A stretch of 5,905 bases of DNA from an uncultured Eubacteriales bacterium (GCA_900318545.1 ONLC01000144.1:1-5905); one strand, 5' to 3'; positions 1 through 5,905 are shown, numbered from the stretch's first letter. Program-made: numbers and translations. Notes: generated by a model from the letters alone, not told the origin.

Positions 1-1145
1 AGCACTCCGAAAATCTCTATATCGCCCTCACTGAATACATAGCTTCCCGGATAGAAGCCGTCCATTACAAGGTTTTCACCGTCATGGTAAAGCACCTTGA
101 ATTCAAGCTTTGATGCACCGAGCGACCATATCTGGCTGCCGCCTATATGCGCTGAGATCTCGGCAGCGGTAGCACTGATCTCGGGCATAAGCTCGTAATC
201 GTTATATTTAAGTCTCAGGAGATTGAGAACGAAAAATCTCGGGATAATGCCTTTTCCCGTCAGATGATGACAGCTTGAGATAGTAATGTCATCAACATAT
301 CTCAATGCCTGTCCGATCTTTTTGAAAAACATCTGTGCCTCGTCGGGCGATAGAATACTCTTATCCCTCTCGTTCATGTTGCAGGCAAATCTGCAGCAGA
401 TAAGATAAAGAACAAAGTGATTTACAAATATCGAAGAATCAGGCTTTACAGCATCGATAAGGAAGTTGTCCACGGATTCCTCATACCAGCACTTTTCAAA
501 CTGCGGAGGGTAATTGAAGAAATCTCTCTCATTCGGGTGACCGCAGTTATATGGCCTGTCCAGAAGAAGATAACCGCCCTGCTCATCAAGAAGCTTCATA
601 AGCACCTTCATGTCGGAGTCAACAGGAAGACTCTCATCAAAGGTTATGTCCTCAAACAACGCTTTATTAAAAATGTATGCCGAAAAGCAGATATGAAATC
701 TCTCGGGGAACATTTTAAGATCGACATTATAGCGGCGTTTCAGATCAAATGTCATCTTGAAAGACAGAGTAGTTACATATTCTTTTTTCTCTTCATTCAT
801 GCAGTAGGGTGTGAGCGAAACTATATCACGCTTTGTTACCGAACGCATAGCCGCATCAAGGGAGTTCGGCGGTATGATTCCGTCATCAGTGATGAACATG
901 ATGCGGTCTCCGTCAGACTCTTTGAGGGCAAAGTTATATGCCTGAGGCTCGGAAAGCTCTGACACATCATTATATGTGACAGAACCCCGAACGCCGTTAT
1001 ATTCTTCCTTTACATTATAAGAGCCCGTATGATCCATTATACGGATACAAACGCTCTTATCCTGAAAGCTCTCTGCGGCAGTAAGTGCTTCAAGCTGTTT
1101 GCTTATAGCACCTTCATCTGTGCCGAAAAGAATTATATCCAACAT
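1..1145 (-). CDS. GT2-like glycosyltransferase, partial (3' end outside window)
   Basis: The frame is open from the ATG at 1145 to the left edge: 381 residues, no stop, C-terminus missing. A GT-A type fold is suggested by the N-terminal strand MLDIILFGTDEGAI, a GT2-like stretch (AYNFALKESDGDRIMFI, about residues 68-85) and a TDDG motif at 86-89, the likely DxD-type metal and nucleotide-sugar site. Residues from about 330 to 381 (KLEFKVLYHDGENLVMDGFY, then DIEIFGV) look like the beta-rich segment that I recall linking GT2 modules to TagF-like glycerophosphotransferase modules, so the full protein may be multidomain; this is inference. The start is supported by the ribosome binding site AAAGGTGA directly at the licD stop codon. 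It is 15 bp downstream of licD in the same direction and probably cotranscribed and translationally coupled. The likely role is transfer of a sugar during synthesis of a cell-wall or capsular polymer at the cytoplasmic face of the membrane. Donor and acceptor are unknown. Confidence 0.7.
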   Translation of the reverse strand, partial: MLDIILFGTDEGAISKQLEALTAAESFQDKSVCIRIMDHTGSYNVKEEYNGVRGSVTYNDVSELSEPQAYNFALKESDGDRIMFITDDGIIPPNSLDAAMRSVTKRDIVSLTPYCMNEEKKEYVTTLSFKMTFDLKRRYNVDLKMFPERFHICFSAYIFNKALFEDITFDESLPVDSDMKVLMKLLDEQGGYLLLDRPYNCGHPNERDFFNYPPQFEKCWYEESVDNFLIDAVKPDSSIFVNHFVLYLICCRFACNMNERDKSILSPDEAQMFFKKIGQALRYVDDITISSCHHLTGKGIIPRFFVLNLLRLKYNDYELMPEISATAAEISAHIGGSQIWSLGASKLEFKVLYHDGENLVMDGFYPGSYVFSEGDIEIFGV

Positions 1146-1160
1146 TTTTGTATTTCACCT

Positions 1161-2615
1161 TTACTTTTTATTGAAGTCAAATTCAACTACGTCATGACCC
1201 GATCTTCTTAGACTTGCAGGAACGGGCTCCTTCCAACTGCTGCCATAGGAGTAAGCAAGGTAGTTCTCATACCGGGCAGGAACGGGGTATTTCTTTCTGC
1301 CAAATTGCAGATACTCAGTGTCAGCGAGCCACTTTGCCGGAAAGCCTCCGTGTCTCAGGTGCTCGCCTGTGCCGTCATAGAGGTAACGGTGATGCCGCTT
1401 ATTAAAGAAGGTCACGACCTTATGCTGTATTTTTTCAAGCGTCTTTATTCTGCTGTGCTCGATAAATACAGTTGCAAGCTTGCAGACAGGCTTCAGCCTT
1501 CCATAGAAATGCATCGGCTTTTCTGCCCATTTATTGAACACCATTGACCTTGCAAACAGCGTCAGGAAAACATGAAGCTTTCTTAAAATCTTCAAGTCAG
1601 AGGTCTTGTCATGTACGAAAATATCAATGAACACGCCCTGATGCAGGTGGTAGTGCTCTTTTGAAAAGGCTGTCGCATAAACAGTGCCGTTCATGCGGAG
1701 CTTTGTAAATATGCTGTGGTACATCGGATCGGTGGCGGAAGACTGAAAGAAGAAATCCTCTTTATTAATGCTCTTATCAACGACAGACAGAAACTTATCG
1801 TATTCCTCCCTTGTCATCATAACATCCATATCATCGTCCCAGGGAATGATATCGCCGTACCTCGCAGCACCTAAAAGCGAACCGCCGCCGAGGAAGTAAT
1901 GCACCTCATTCTCACGGCAGATGCGGTCGAATTCTTCAAGACACTCAAACAGCCTTTTGTGAAGAAGCTCAAGCTGACCGTCATAGCTGTCATCAAAATA
2001 GAAAAGCTCATCGGGGTGCTGCTTTGAGAAAGCAAACATTTTCTTTGCATCCTCATAAGACATTATCCTGTCATAGCCGCCGCTCTCAACGCTTTTTGCA
2101 CCCTTTACGGTACAGCCGCCGTGTCCTGCATAATAAACGCACATACGAAGACTTTTCCTGCGTGATGCTAAAAACAATATCGCACCCAGCAGATCGGCTG
2201 CATTCATACTCTCATTCTCATGAGGAAGCTCACAGTTCTCAATGCCTGCTCCGTAAATCCTCGGAGCATAAAGCACAGGGATTATCGCTGAAATATAACC
2301 TGCCTTGTCTCTGTCATCAGTTATAAGGAGCTTTCTTCCCACATAGCTTTCAAGCTCTTCACGGCTTTCAGCATCAAGTGGCGACTCCTTCAGATCAAGG
2401 GCTATCATAAACTCATTATTGCTGATAGCTGCTTCGTTGATAGGAACACTCTTCTCGGTCAGTACTTCTTCAAGCTCATTAAGATACAGAAGTTCCTCTG
2501 CACCAAGCAGAAACACACCTCTGTCACGGAGCACTCTGTAGTCTATACTCTCAGAGCTTTTGCAACGTTCAATGCGGTCACGGCGATAATCCTCTGCAAC
2601 TGCTGGAGCCGACAT
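1161..2615 (-). CDS. LicD-family phosphotransferase with unusual N-terminal extension
   Basis: This is a 484-residue protein. The C-terminal part (about 215-484) is a LicD domain: YFLGGGSLLGAARYGDIIPW at 240-259, followed by DDDMDVMM (260-267) with the metal-binding acidic cluster, then HQGVFIDIFVHD (325-336), and a terminal YPVPARYENYLAYSYGSSW block (443-461) typical of the family. LicD/fukutin-type enzymes transfer phospho-ligands such as phosphocholine from CDP-linked donors to sugars of teichoic acids or other glycans; the ligand here is unknown. Residues 1-205 are not LicD. Part of them (about 113-165, including VLYAPRIYGAG and MNAADLLGAILFLASR) resembles the C-terminal half of an extended SDR epimerase, without any GxxGxxG. 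The start at 2615 is chosen because GAAAGGAG (2623-2630) sits 7 nt upstream; an in-frame ATG at 2675 lies upstream of the -10 box of the promoter and would not be transcribed from it. It is the first gene of an operon with the glycosyltransferase. Confidence 0.88.
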   Translation of the reverse strand: MSAPAVAEDYRRDRIERCKSSESIDYRVLRDRGVFLLGAEELLYLNELEEVLTEKSVPINEAAISNNEFMIALDLKESPLDAESREELESYVGRKLLITDDRDKAGYISAIIPVLYAPRIYGAGIENCELPHENESMNAADLLGAILFLASRRKSLRMCVYYAGHGGCTVKGAKSVESGGYDRIMSYEDAKKMFAFSKQHPDELFYFDDSYDGQLELLHKRLFECLEEFDRICRENEVHYFLGGGSLLGAARYGDIIPWDDDMDVMMTREEYDKFLSVVDKSINKEDFFFQSSATDPMYHSIFTKLRMNGTVYATAFSKEHYHLHQGVFIDIFVHDKTSDLKILRKLHVFLTLFARSMVFNKWAEKPMHFYGRLKPVCKLATVFIEHSRIKTLEKIQHKVVTFFNKRHHRYLYDGTGEHLRHGGFPAKWLADTEYLQFGRKKYPVPARYENYLAYSYGSSWKEPVPASLRRSGHDVVEFDFNKK

Positions 2616-2663
2616 ACTAAGTCTCCTTTCAACCTGAAAATACACACTATCATTCAAAATAAA

Positions 2664-2692
2664 ATTATACCACAACTTACCTCAAAAGTAAA
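2664..2692 (-). promoter_or_regulatory. Sigma-A promoter of the licD-glycosyltransferase operon
   Basis: Read on the minus strand: -35 TTTACT (2687-2692), a 17-bp spacer, and a perfect -10 TATAAT (2664-2669) preceded by TGG, an extended -10. The expected start is near 2657, giving a leader of about 42 nt before the ATG at 2615. Its position excludes the upstream in-frame ATG at 2675 as the licD start. Confidence 0.85.
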
Positions 2693-2705
2693 GAATAGAA
2701 CTCCG

Positions 2706-2734
2706 ATTTTGGTAGATAGTACAACTATTGTCAA
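2706..2734 (-). promoter_or_regulatory. Possible second, upstream promoter with spacer dyad
   Basis: Minus strand: a perfect -35 TTGACA (2729-2734), a 17-bp spacer and a weak -10 CAAAAT (2706-2711, 4/6). The spacer contains the dyad ATAGT-N3-ACTAT (2716-2728), which could bind a regulator. The weak -10 means this may be a chance match or a regulatory site rather than a promoter. Confidence 0.3.
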
Positions 2735-2761
2735 GCTGAAAACACAATTTTAGGATATTTG

Positions 2762-3823
2762 TCAGTAAGCAGCTATCTTACCGATAAGAGCATCGGTAAG
2801 GGCTTCAATGCTCTCAAAATCCATAGAGCCTATATAGTATTCCTCTATTTTATCGTGTATCCTTTTGGCATCTGCGATAGTTTTATAGCAAAGCTCACTC
2901 AGCACCTTAATACGGCTCTTATCAAGCCTTATTACCGATTTTAAGCCTGCTGCTTTTTTCATATCGTAAAAGCGTCTCATATTGAGCTTCTCGCCAATGT
3001 CCCCAAGCTTTGTAAGCGGTGTATCTGACAGAAAAGCGATGCCTGCCTCGGGTATGAGGATATGCTCAAAGGCGGTATTATCAAATGCGACAGAGGGGCA
3101 GATAATTACATCATAGCCGTTAGCCTCTGCCTGAGCACTTATAAGCTCCGTCAGTCTGTGTGCCGCATGGAAAAGAGTATCGTTCATTGTGAATACCTGC
3201 TCATAGCTGTCGAGGGTATCGAGATATGTCATACAGCCGTATTCTGTGAGTGCAGTAAGCTGGCGGACGGTGTATGAGCCCTTTTTATCAAGCGGCTTTT
3301 GGATAAGCTTTTTGAAAAGCCTTTTTGAAAATGCAGCAAGCTTTTCATCATCGATAAGAACTGAGGCTGTTTTGCTGACACTGCCGCAGACGTCTGCAAG
3401 TGCAGACTGGCAATCCGAGGCACGGGATAAAAGAAGCTTATTCTCGTTCGTTGAAGAAACAATCTGCTCTTCATTCGTTTTCAGGACTTCCCTGTCCCAG
3501 AACTGTCCTAGGTTTATGATCTCCTCGCTGACACCCGGATAGGTACACTCCATTACGTGAGGTGCAGTACCGTCGCAGATATACACCTTTGAACCGTGCA
3601 GGACTACAGCGTCAAGAGAATCAGGGTCAGACGAGCAATGATAGCAGGTAACGGGCTGGTCATTCTCAAAAGCTGAGCACACCCTCTTCATCAGTGAGGA
3701 CTTCCCTGTTCCTGCTCCTCCTTTGAGGATATAGCCGTAATAGCCTTTGGCTTTGATCTCCTCGTAAAAGGCATTGTAAAAGCCGCCTTTTACCTTTGCT
3801 CCCATAAAATAGTTTTCATGCAT
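2762..3823 (-). CDS. PRK06851-type P-loop ATPase of unknown function
   Basis: This is a 353-residue, presumably cytoplasmic protein; no signal peptide or membrane segment is seen. An N-terminal P-loop GGAGTGKSS (35-43) is followed by YHCSSDPDSLD (61-71), a Walker-B-like strand VYICDGTAPH (81-89) and EIINLGQFWD (101-110). The C-terminus has AKRIHDKIEEYYIGSMDF (319-336). I recognise this combination as the PRK06851-type family of about 360 residues, built of two related P-loop halves, with no established function. The second half is visible here (EHILIPEAGIAFLSD, 253-267, mirrors the first-half strand), but at about 208-227, where the second P-loop is expected, there is no GxxxxGKS. So only one nucleotide site seems intact. 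The start at 3823 has a very strong ribosome binding site, AAGGAGGG (3830-3837), spaced 6 nt. It lies 147 bp upstream of licD, which has its own promoter, and no terminator is obvious between them. Confidence 0.82.
   Translation of the reverse strand: MHENYFMGAKVKGGFYNAFYEEIKAKGYYGYILKGGAGTGKSSLMKRVCSAFENDQPVTCYHCSSDPDSLDAVVLHGSKVYICDGTAPHVMECTYPGVSEEIINLGQFWDREVLKTNEEQIVSSTNENKLLLSRASDCQSALADVCGSVSKTASVLIDDEKLAAFSKRLFKKLIQKPLDKKGSYTVRQLTALTEYGCMTYLDTLDSYEQVFTMNDTLFHAAHRLTELISAQAEANGYDVIICPSVAFDNTAFEHILIPEAGIAFLSDTPLTKLGDIGEKLNMRRFYDMKKAAGLKSVIRLDKSRIKVLSELCYKTIADAKRIHDKIEEYYIGSMDFESIEALTDALIGKIAAY
2777..2800 (-). repeat. Perfect 9-bp inverted repeat in the 3' end of the ATPase gene
   Basis: CTTACCGAT (2777-2785) and ATCGGTAAG (2792-2800) are perfectly complementary around a 6-nt loop, ending 13 nt before the stop codon at 2762-2764. 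No T-run follows on either strand, so it is not a standard intrinsic terminator. It could form an mRNA 3' hairpin or be incidental to coding. Confidence 0.6.
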
Positions 3824-3842
3824 AAGTATCCCTCCTTAGGAT

Positions 3843-3872
3843 AGTTTATGCAGTTTTTTACAGAAATGTCAT
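3843..3872 (-). promoter_or_regulatory. Weak candidate promoter for the ATPase gene
   Basis: Minus strand: ATGACA (3867-3872, 5/6), an 18-bp spacer and TAAACT (3843-3848, 4/6). The predicted start (about 3836) would fall inside the ribosome binding site at 3830-3837, leaving almost no leader, which argues against it. Because a strong terminator lies just upstream, some promoter must exist in 3824-3890, and this is the best match I see. Confidence 0.3.
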
Positions 3873-3890
3873 AGCCAATGGTTTTCAAGC

Positions 3891-3925
3891 AAAAAACAAG
3901 AGACCTGCTTTCGCAGATCTCCTGT
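3891..3925 (-). terminator. Intrinsic terminator of the recombinase gene
   Basis: On the minus strand, a 13-bp stem (3913-3925 pairing with 3896-3908, with two G-T wobbles) closes a GAAA tetraloop of the GNRA type and is followed by a run of six T (3891-3896). It begins 27 nt after the recombinase stop codon. It should separate recombinase transcription from the ATPase gene downstream. Confidence 0.92.
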
Positions 3926-3951
3926 TCTATCAATGTTCAGTCAGACAATGA

Positions 3952-5643
3952 TTAAGAATTCTTGTAAGAATCGATCATCTTCTTGCTGATGGGGGCAGAA
4001 CGTCGAGCATATCTTTCCCCTGTGCGAACGTAAGAAAAGTCCGTAGACAGGCCGGTTTTGAGCTTTATCTCCAGCTTCATGGTGTTTTCGTTCACGGGTA
4101 CAACATCTATCCTGTCGATGATCGTGCGTGCCAGTTCATCGACCTGTTCCTTAGTCATATCACCCTCGGGACAGTACATAGTATTAAAATATTCTTCTAT
4201 TTTTTTGAGCTCCGAAGCGTAATCCACCTTCCTTGAAGCCGCCTCTTCAAGCTCGGCAACGTTCTCCTCCAGCTGTGAGATAAGAAGGTTCGCTCCCTCA
4301 TTTCTCTTACGGAACTCCTCCCTGCTGATAACGTCATCGGTATACAGGTCAAGGAGCTTTTCTCTCTTTGCCTTTTCCTTTTCAAGCTGAGCTTTGAGCT
4401 CATTTATCTGCCTGTAGGTGTTCTCCTCTGCATTGGTCTCATTGTATATTTTCAGAAAATCTGAGACATACTTCTCGATATTCCCCGCCACCAGCTTGAA
4501 GTGGTCTGAGATGATCTTGTAGAGGTCGCTCTCGAGTATCGAGAATGACAAACAGGACTTTGCTCCCGAGCGTTTCTTCTCAGAGCAGATCCACTGATAT
4601 ATCGGCTGACCCTTAGATACTGAGTTTGAATAGCTTGTTCTCCAATAGGGGACGTTGTGTGCCCTGCACCATATCATTCCCGTGAAAACGCTCTTATCCT
4701 TGAAGGAGCGTGTGCGGCTTTTTATAGCGGTGCTTCTCTCCTTGAATATCTTGTTGCACCTGTCCCAGAGCTCCTCACTTACGATAGCAGGCACGACCTC
4801 ACCCGTTTCGTCCTTGTACATCACCCATTCGTCCTCGGGCAGAAAACGCTGCTCACGGGTGCGGTAATCTGTGACCTTTACCTTATTGCCGCAGTACCAG
4901 CCCTTATACTTGGGGTTCTGTATTATGCCGTTTATGGTGTTATGATGTATCGGAGTGCCGTTTCTGCCAATATAGCCCTTTTCAAAAAGAATCTTTTCAA
5001 GCTTGCGTGAGCTGTACTTCCCTGTTGAGTAGAGCTCAAATATCGTGCGTACCATTTTGGCTTCTTCCTCGTTGATGACGAGCTTGCAGTCGTCCTTGTC
5101 ATAGCCGAAAATGCGGCTGTTTCCAAGGACATTTCCGCTTTCGATAGACCTTTTATGACCCCAGCGTACACGCTCTGAAAGCTTGCGTACCTCATCGGCT
5201 GCGATGCTCGACATTATAGTCAGACGAAGCTCCGAGTCAGTATCTATCGTGCAGATATTATCGTTCTGAAAGAACACTCCCACACCTGCCCGAAGGAGCT
5301 CCCGGGTATAGGTCAGGCTGTCGATAGTGTTTCTTGCAAAACGGCTGACCTCTTTTGTGAGCACAAGGTCAAACACGCCTGCCTTGCCGTCCTCGACCAT
5401 ACGCATAAAGTTCGCACGGTTCTCGGCAGCCTCGCCACGGACACGGTCAACGTAGCCCTCAACATAAGTCCAGTGGGGATTATTTTGTATCATATCGGTG
5501 AAGAAATTGATCTGGTTCTCGATGGAGTTTTCCTGCTCCTCACGGGTAGTGGAAACCCTTGCATAAAAGGTCACACGGATATCAAGGTCGAAGATAGTTT
5601 TTCTCTCCATTTTCATTTCATTGGCGGCTGTGTAGATGTCCAT
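3952..5643 (-). CDS. Large serine recombinase (integrase/resolvase-invertase superfamily)
   Basis: This is a 563-residue DNA recombinase. The N-terminal catalytic domain (about 22-165) has YARVST (27-32) with nucleophile S31 and R29, Q44, D66, R76, SRFARN (100-105, giving R101 and R104) and E151 in a SSIAADEVRKLSE helix. A recombinase domain follows (about 175-300, including GRNGTPIHHNTINGIIQNPK). Next is a zinc-ribbon region (about 319-366) with C326, H329, C353 and C364, a charged coiled coil (about 404-470), and a C-terminal tail with ELARTIIDRIDVV. Length and order fit large serine integrases/transposases, which cut and religate att sites through a Ser-DNA link. The start at 5643 (ATG) has AAAGGAG 8 nt upstream; the in-frame TTG at 5664 lies upstream of that site and is rejected. 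The gene is monocistronic, with its own promoter and terminator. Oddities: CxxH replaces the usual CxxC, and DxGxSG is altered to DRVRG. It probably belongs to a mobile element or its remnant; partners are not visible. Confidence 0.93.
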   Translation of the reverse strand: MDIYTAANEMKMERKTIFDLDIRVTFYARVSTTREEQENSIENQINFFTDMIQNNPHWTYVEGYVDRVRGEAAENRANFMRMVEDGKAGVFDLVLTKEVSRFARNTIDSLTYTRELLRAGVGVFFQNDNICTIDTDSELRLTIMSSIAADEVRKLSERVRWGHKRSIESGNVLGNSRIFGYDKDDCKLVINEEEAKMVRTIFELYSTGKYSSRKLEKILFEKGYIGRNGTPIHHNTINGIIQNPKYKGWYCGNKVKVTDYRTREQRFLPEDEWVMYKDETGEVVPAIVSEELWDRCNKIFKERSTAIKSRTRSFKDKSVFTGMIWCRAHNVPYWRTSYSNSVSKGQPIYQWICSEKKRSGAKSCLSFSILESDLYKIISDHFKLVAGNIEKYVSDFLKIYNETNAEENTYRQINELKAQLEKEKAKREKLLDLYTDDVISREEFRKRNEGANLLISQLEENVAELEEAASRKVDYASELKKIEEYFNTMYCPEGDMTKEQVDELARTIIDRIDVVPVNENTMKLEIKLKTGLSTDFSYVRTGERYARRSAPISKKMIDSYKNS

Positions 5644-5651
5644 ATGCTCAG

Positions 5652-5658
5652 CTCCTTT
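5652..5658 (-). promoter_or_regulatory. Recombinase ribosome binding site that decides the start
   Basis: AAAGGAG on the minus strand, 8 nt upstream of the ATG at 5643. It lies inside the longer open frame that begins with TTG at 5664, so the ATG is the supported start. Confidence 0.8.
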
Positions 5659-5678
5659 CGGCAAACTAACTTTATTTC

Positions 5679-5722
5679 GTTAAACTTTTCTAATGATTTA
5701 TCCGTACCAATAATAGTTTAGC
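5679..5722. repeat. Imperfect long-spaced inverted repeat upstream of the recombinase
   Basis: GTTAAACT (5679-5686) and AGTTTAGC (5715-5722) are inverted with 7 of 8 matches around a 28-bp centre; further inward the match is weak. The right arm overlaps the recombinase -10 box. The span of about 44 bp fits either an autoregulatory operator or a serine-integrase att site, but AT-rich chance is a serious alternative. Confidence 0.3.
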
Positions 5723-5743
5723 ACAGAAGTTATGTTTTGTCAA
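5715..5743 (-). promoter_or_regulatory. Sigma-A promoter of the recombinase gene
   Basis: Minus strand: perfect -35 TTGACA (5738-5743), a 17-bp spacer and -10 TAAACT (5715-5720, 4/6) preceded by TGC, an extended -10 feature. The expected start is near 5708, giving a leader of about 65 nt before the ATG at 5643. Confidence 0.7.
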
Positions 5744-5767
5744 GACACGTTTGATCTAAGCTATGAT

Positions 5768-5796
5768 TTGACTAATGAAGCTCTGTGTGGTATAAT
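5768..5796 (+). promoter_or_regulatory. Sigma-A promoter of the divergent plus-strand gene
   Basis: TTGACT (5768-5773), a 17-bp spacer and a perfect TATAAT (5791-5796) preceded by TGG (extended -10). The expected start is near 5803, 34 nt before the ATG at 5837. It lies back to back with the recombinase promoter, with 24 bp between the two -35 boxes. Confidence 0.88.
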
Positions 5797-5836
5797 AAGA
5801 ATAATATAGAAAAGATTTTCAGAAACGAGGTGTGCT

Positions 5837-5905
5837 ATGGATTCAAGGATCATTGATGAAAAAAGCTTAGAAAATGCAAAGCGACTTTTTGAAAGCGGTG
5901 AAATA
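5837..5905 (+). CDS. Start of an unidentified protein, partial (3' end outside window)
   Basis: Only 23 residues are visible (MDSRIIDEKSLENAKRLFES, then GEI), open to the right edge. The start is supported by a GAGG ribosome binding site (5827-5830) 6 nt upstream and by the strong promoter at 5768-5796. I do not recognise the product. The short charged helix ending in a LFESGEI-type stretch is reminiscent of the small SHOCT-like proteins sometimes found beside large serine recombinases, but 23 residues cannot support that assignment. It is divergent from the recombinase and shares a compact 193-bp intergenic region with it, so the two could be co-regulated. Confidence 0.65.
   Translation, partial: MDSRIIDEKSLENAKRLFESGEI

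Noticed and set aside
417..962. Plus-strand open frame of 181 codons
   Set aside because: It lies antisense to the glycosyltransferase frame, which is open through the whole stretch and has recognisable motifs; no ribosome binding site or family resemblance was seen.
2616..2675. Longer licD start at the in-frame ATG at 2675
   Set aside because: The codon lies upstream of the -10 box of the operon promoter and lacks a ribosome binding site; the ATG at 2615 has GAAAGGAG at good spacing.
3288..3350. Palindromes and repeats such as GCTTTTTGAAAAGC in the ATPase gene
   Set aside because: Explained by a Lys/Phe/Leu-rich coding segment (SKRLFKKLIQK); no T-run or spacing that would suggest a regulatory role.
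3229..3542. Overlapping open frames on both strands inside the ATPase gene
   Set aside because: Out-of-frame shadows of a gene with clear family motifs.
5644..5664. Longer recombinase start at TTG 5664
   Set aside because: The true ribosome binding site lies inside this extension, directly before the ATG at 5643.
3841..5720. 8-bp direct repeat ATAGTTTA at 3841-3848 and 5713-5720 flanking the recombinase, as possible element ends
   Set aside because: Both copies coincide with -10-like TAAACT boxes on the minus strand in AT-rich DNA; 8 bp is too short to claim att repeats.
1..5905. CRISPR arrays, tRNA/rRNA genes, riboswitches
   Set aside because: No regularly spaced repeats, no cloverleaf-like or rRNA-like stretch, and no leader long enough with recognisable riboswitch elements were seen.

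Overview
The window looks like a low-to-mid GC Firmicute chromosome, most likely a Clostridia gut bacterium of the Ruminococcus/Oscillospiraceae type. This is inferred from strong AGGAGG-type ribosome binding sites, sigma-A promoters with extended -10 boxes (TGTGGTATAAT occurs twice), and the gene families present. The species cannot be fixed from the sequence alone. Four of the five genes lie on the minus strand.

Reading the minus strand from right to left: (i) a 563-residue large serine recombinase (3952-5643), with its own promoter and a textbook GAAA-loop terminator, so it forms a monocistronic unit; (ii) a 353-residue P-loop ATPase (2762-3823) that I recognise as the functionally uncharacterised PRK06851-type family; (iii) a two-gene operon for a surface carbohydrate, made of a LicD-type phosphotransferase (1161-2615) and a GT2-like glycosyltransferase (1-1145) that runs off the left edge. 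These two are separated by 15 bp, and the downstream ribosome binding site abuts the licD stop codon. At the right edge a plus-strand gene starts at 5837, divergent from the recombinase and with its own near-consensus promoter; only 23 residues are visible.

The licD/glycosyltransferase pair suggests assembly and phospho-ligand decoration of a teichoic-acid-like or capsular polymer. The recombinase suggests the edge of an integrative element, or its remnant, probably extending rightward. No att site can be proven from this window. I see no complete new system. The most notable points are an unusual N-terminal extension on LicD that resembles a decayed epimerase (SDR) domain, an ATPase whose second half has lost its P-loop, and departures from the usual recombinase motifs (a CxxH zinc-ribbon pair and an altered DxGxSG motif).
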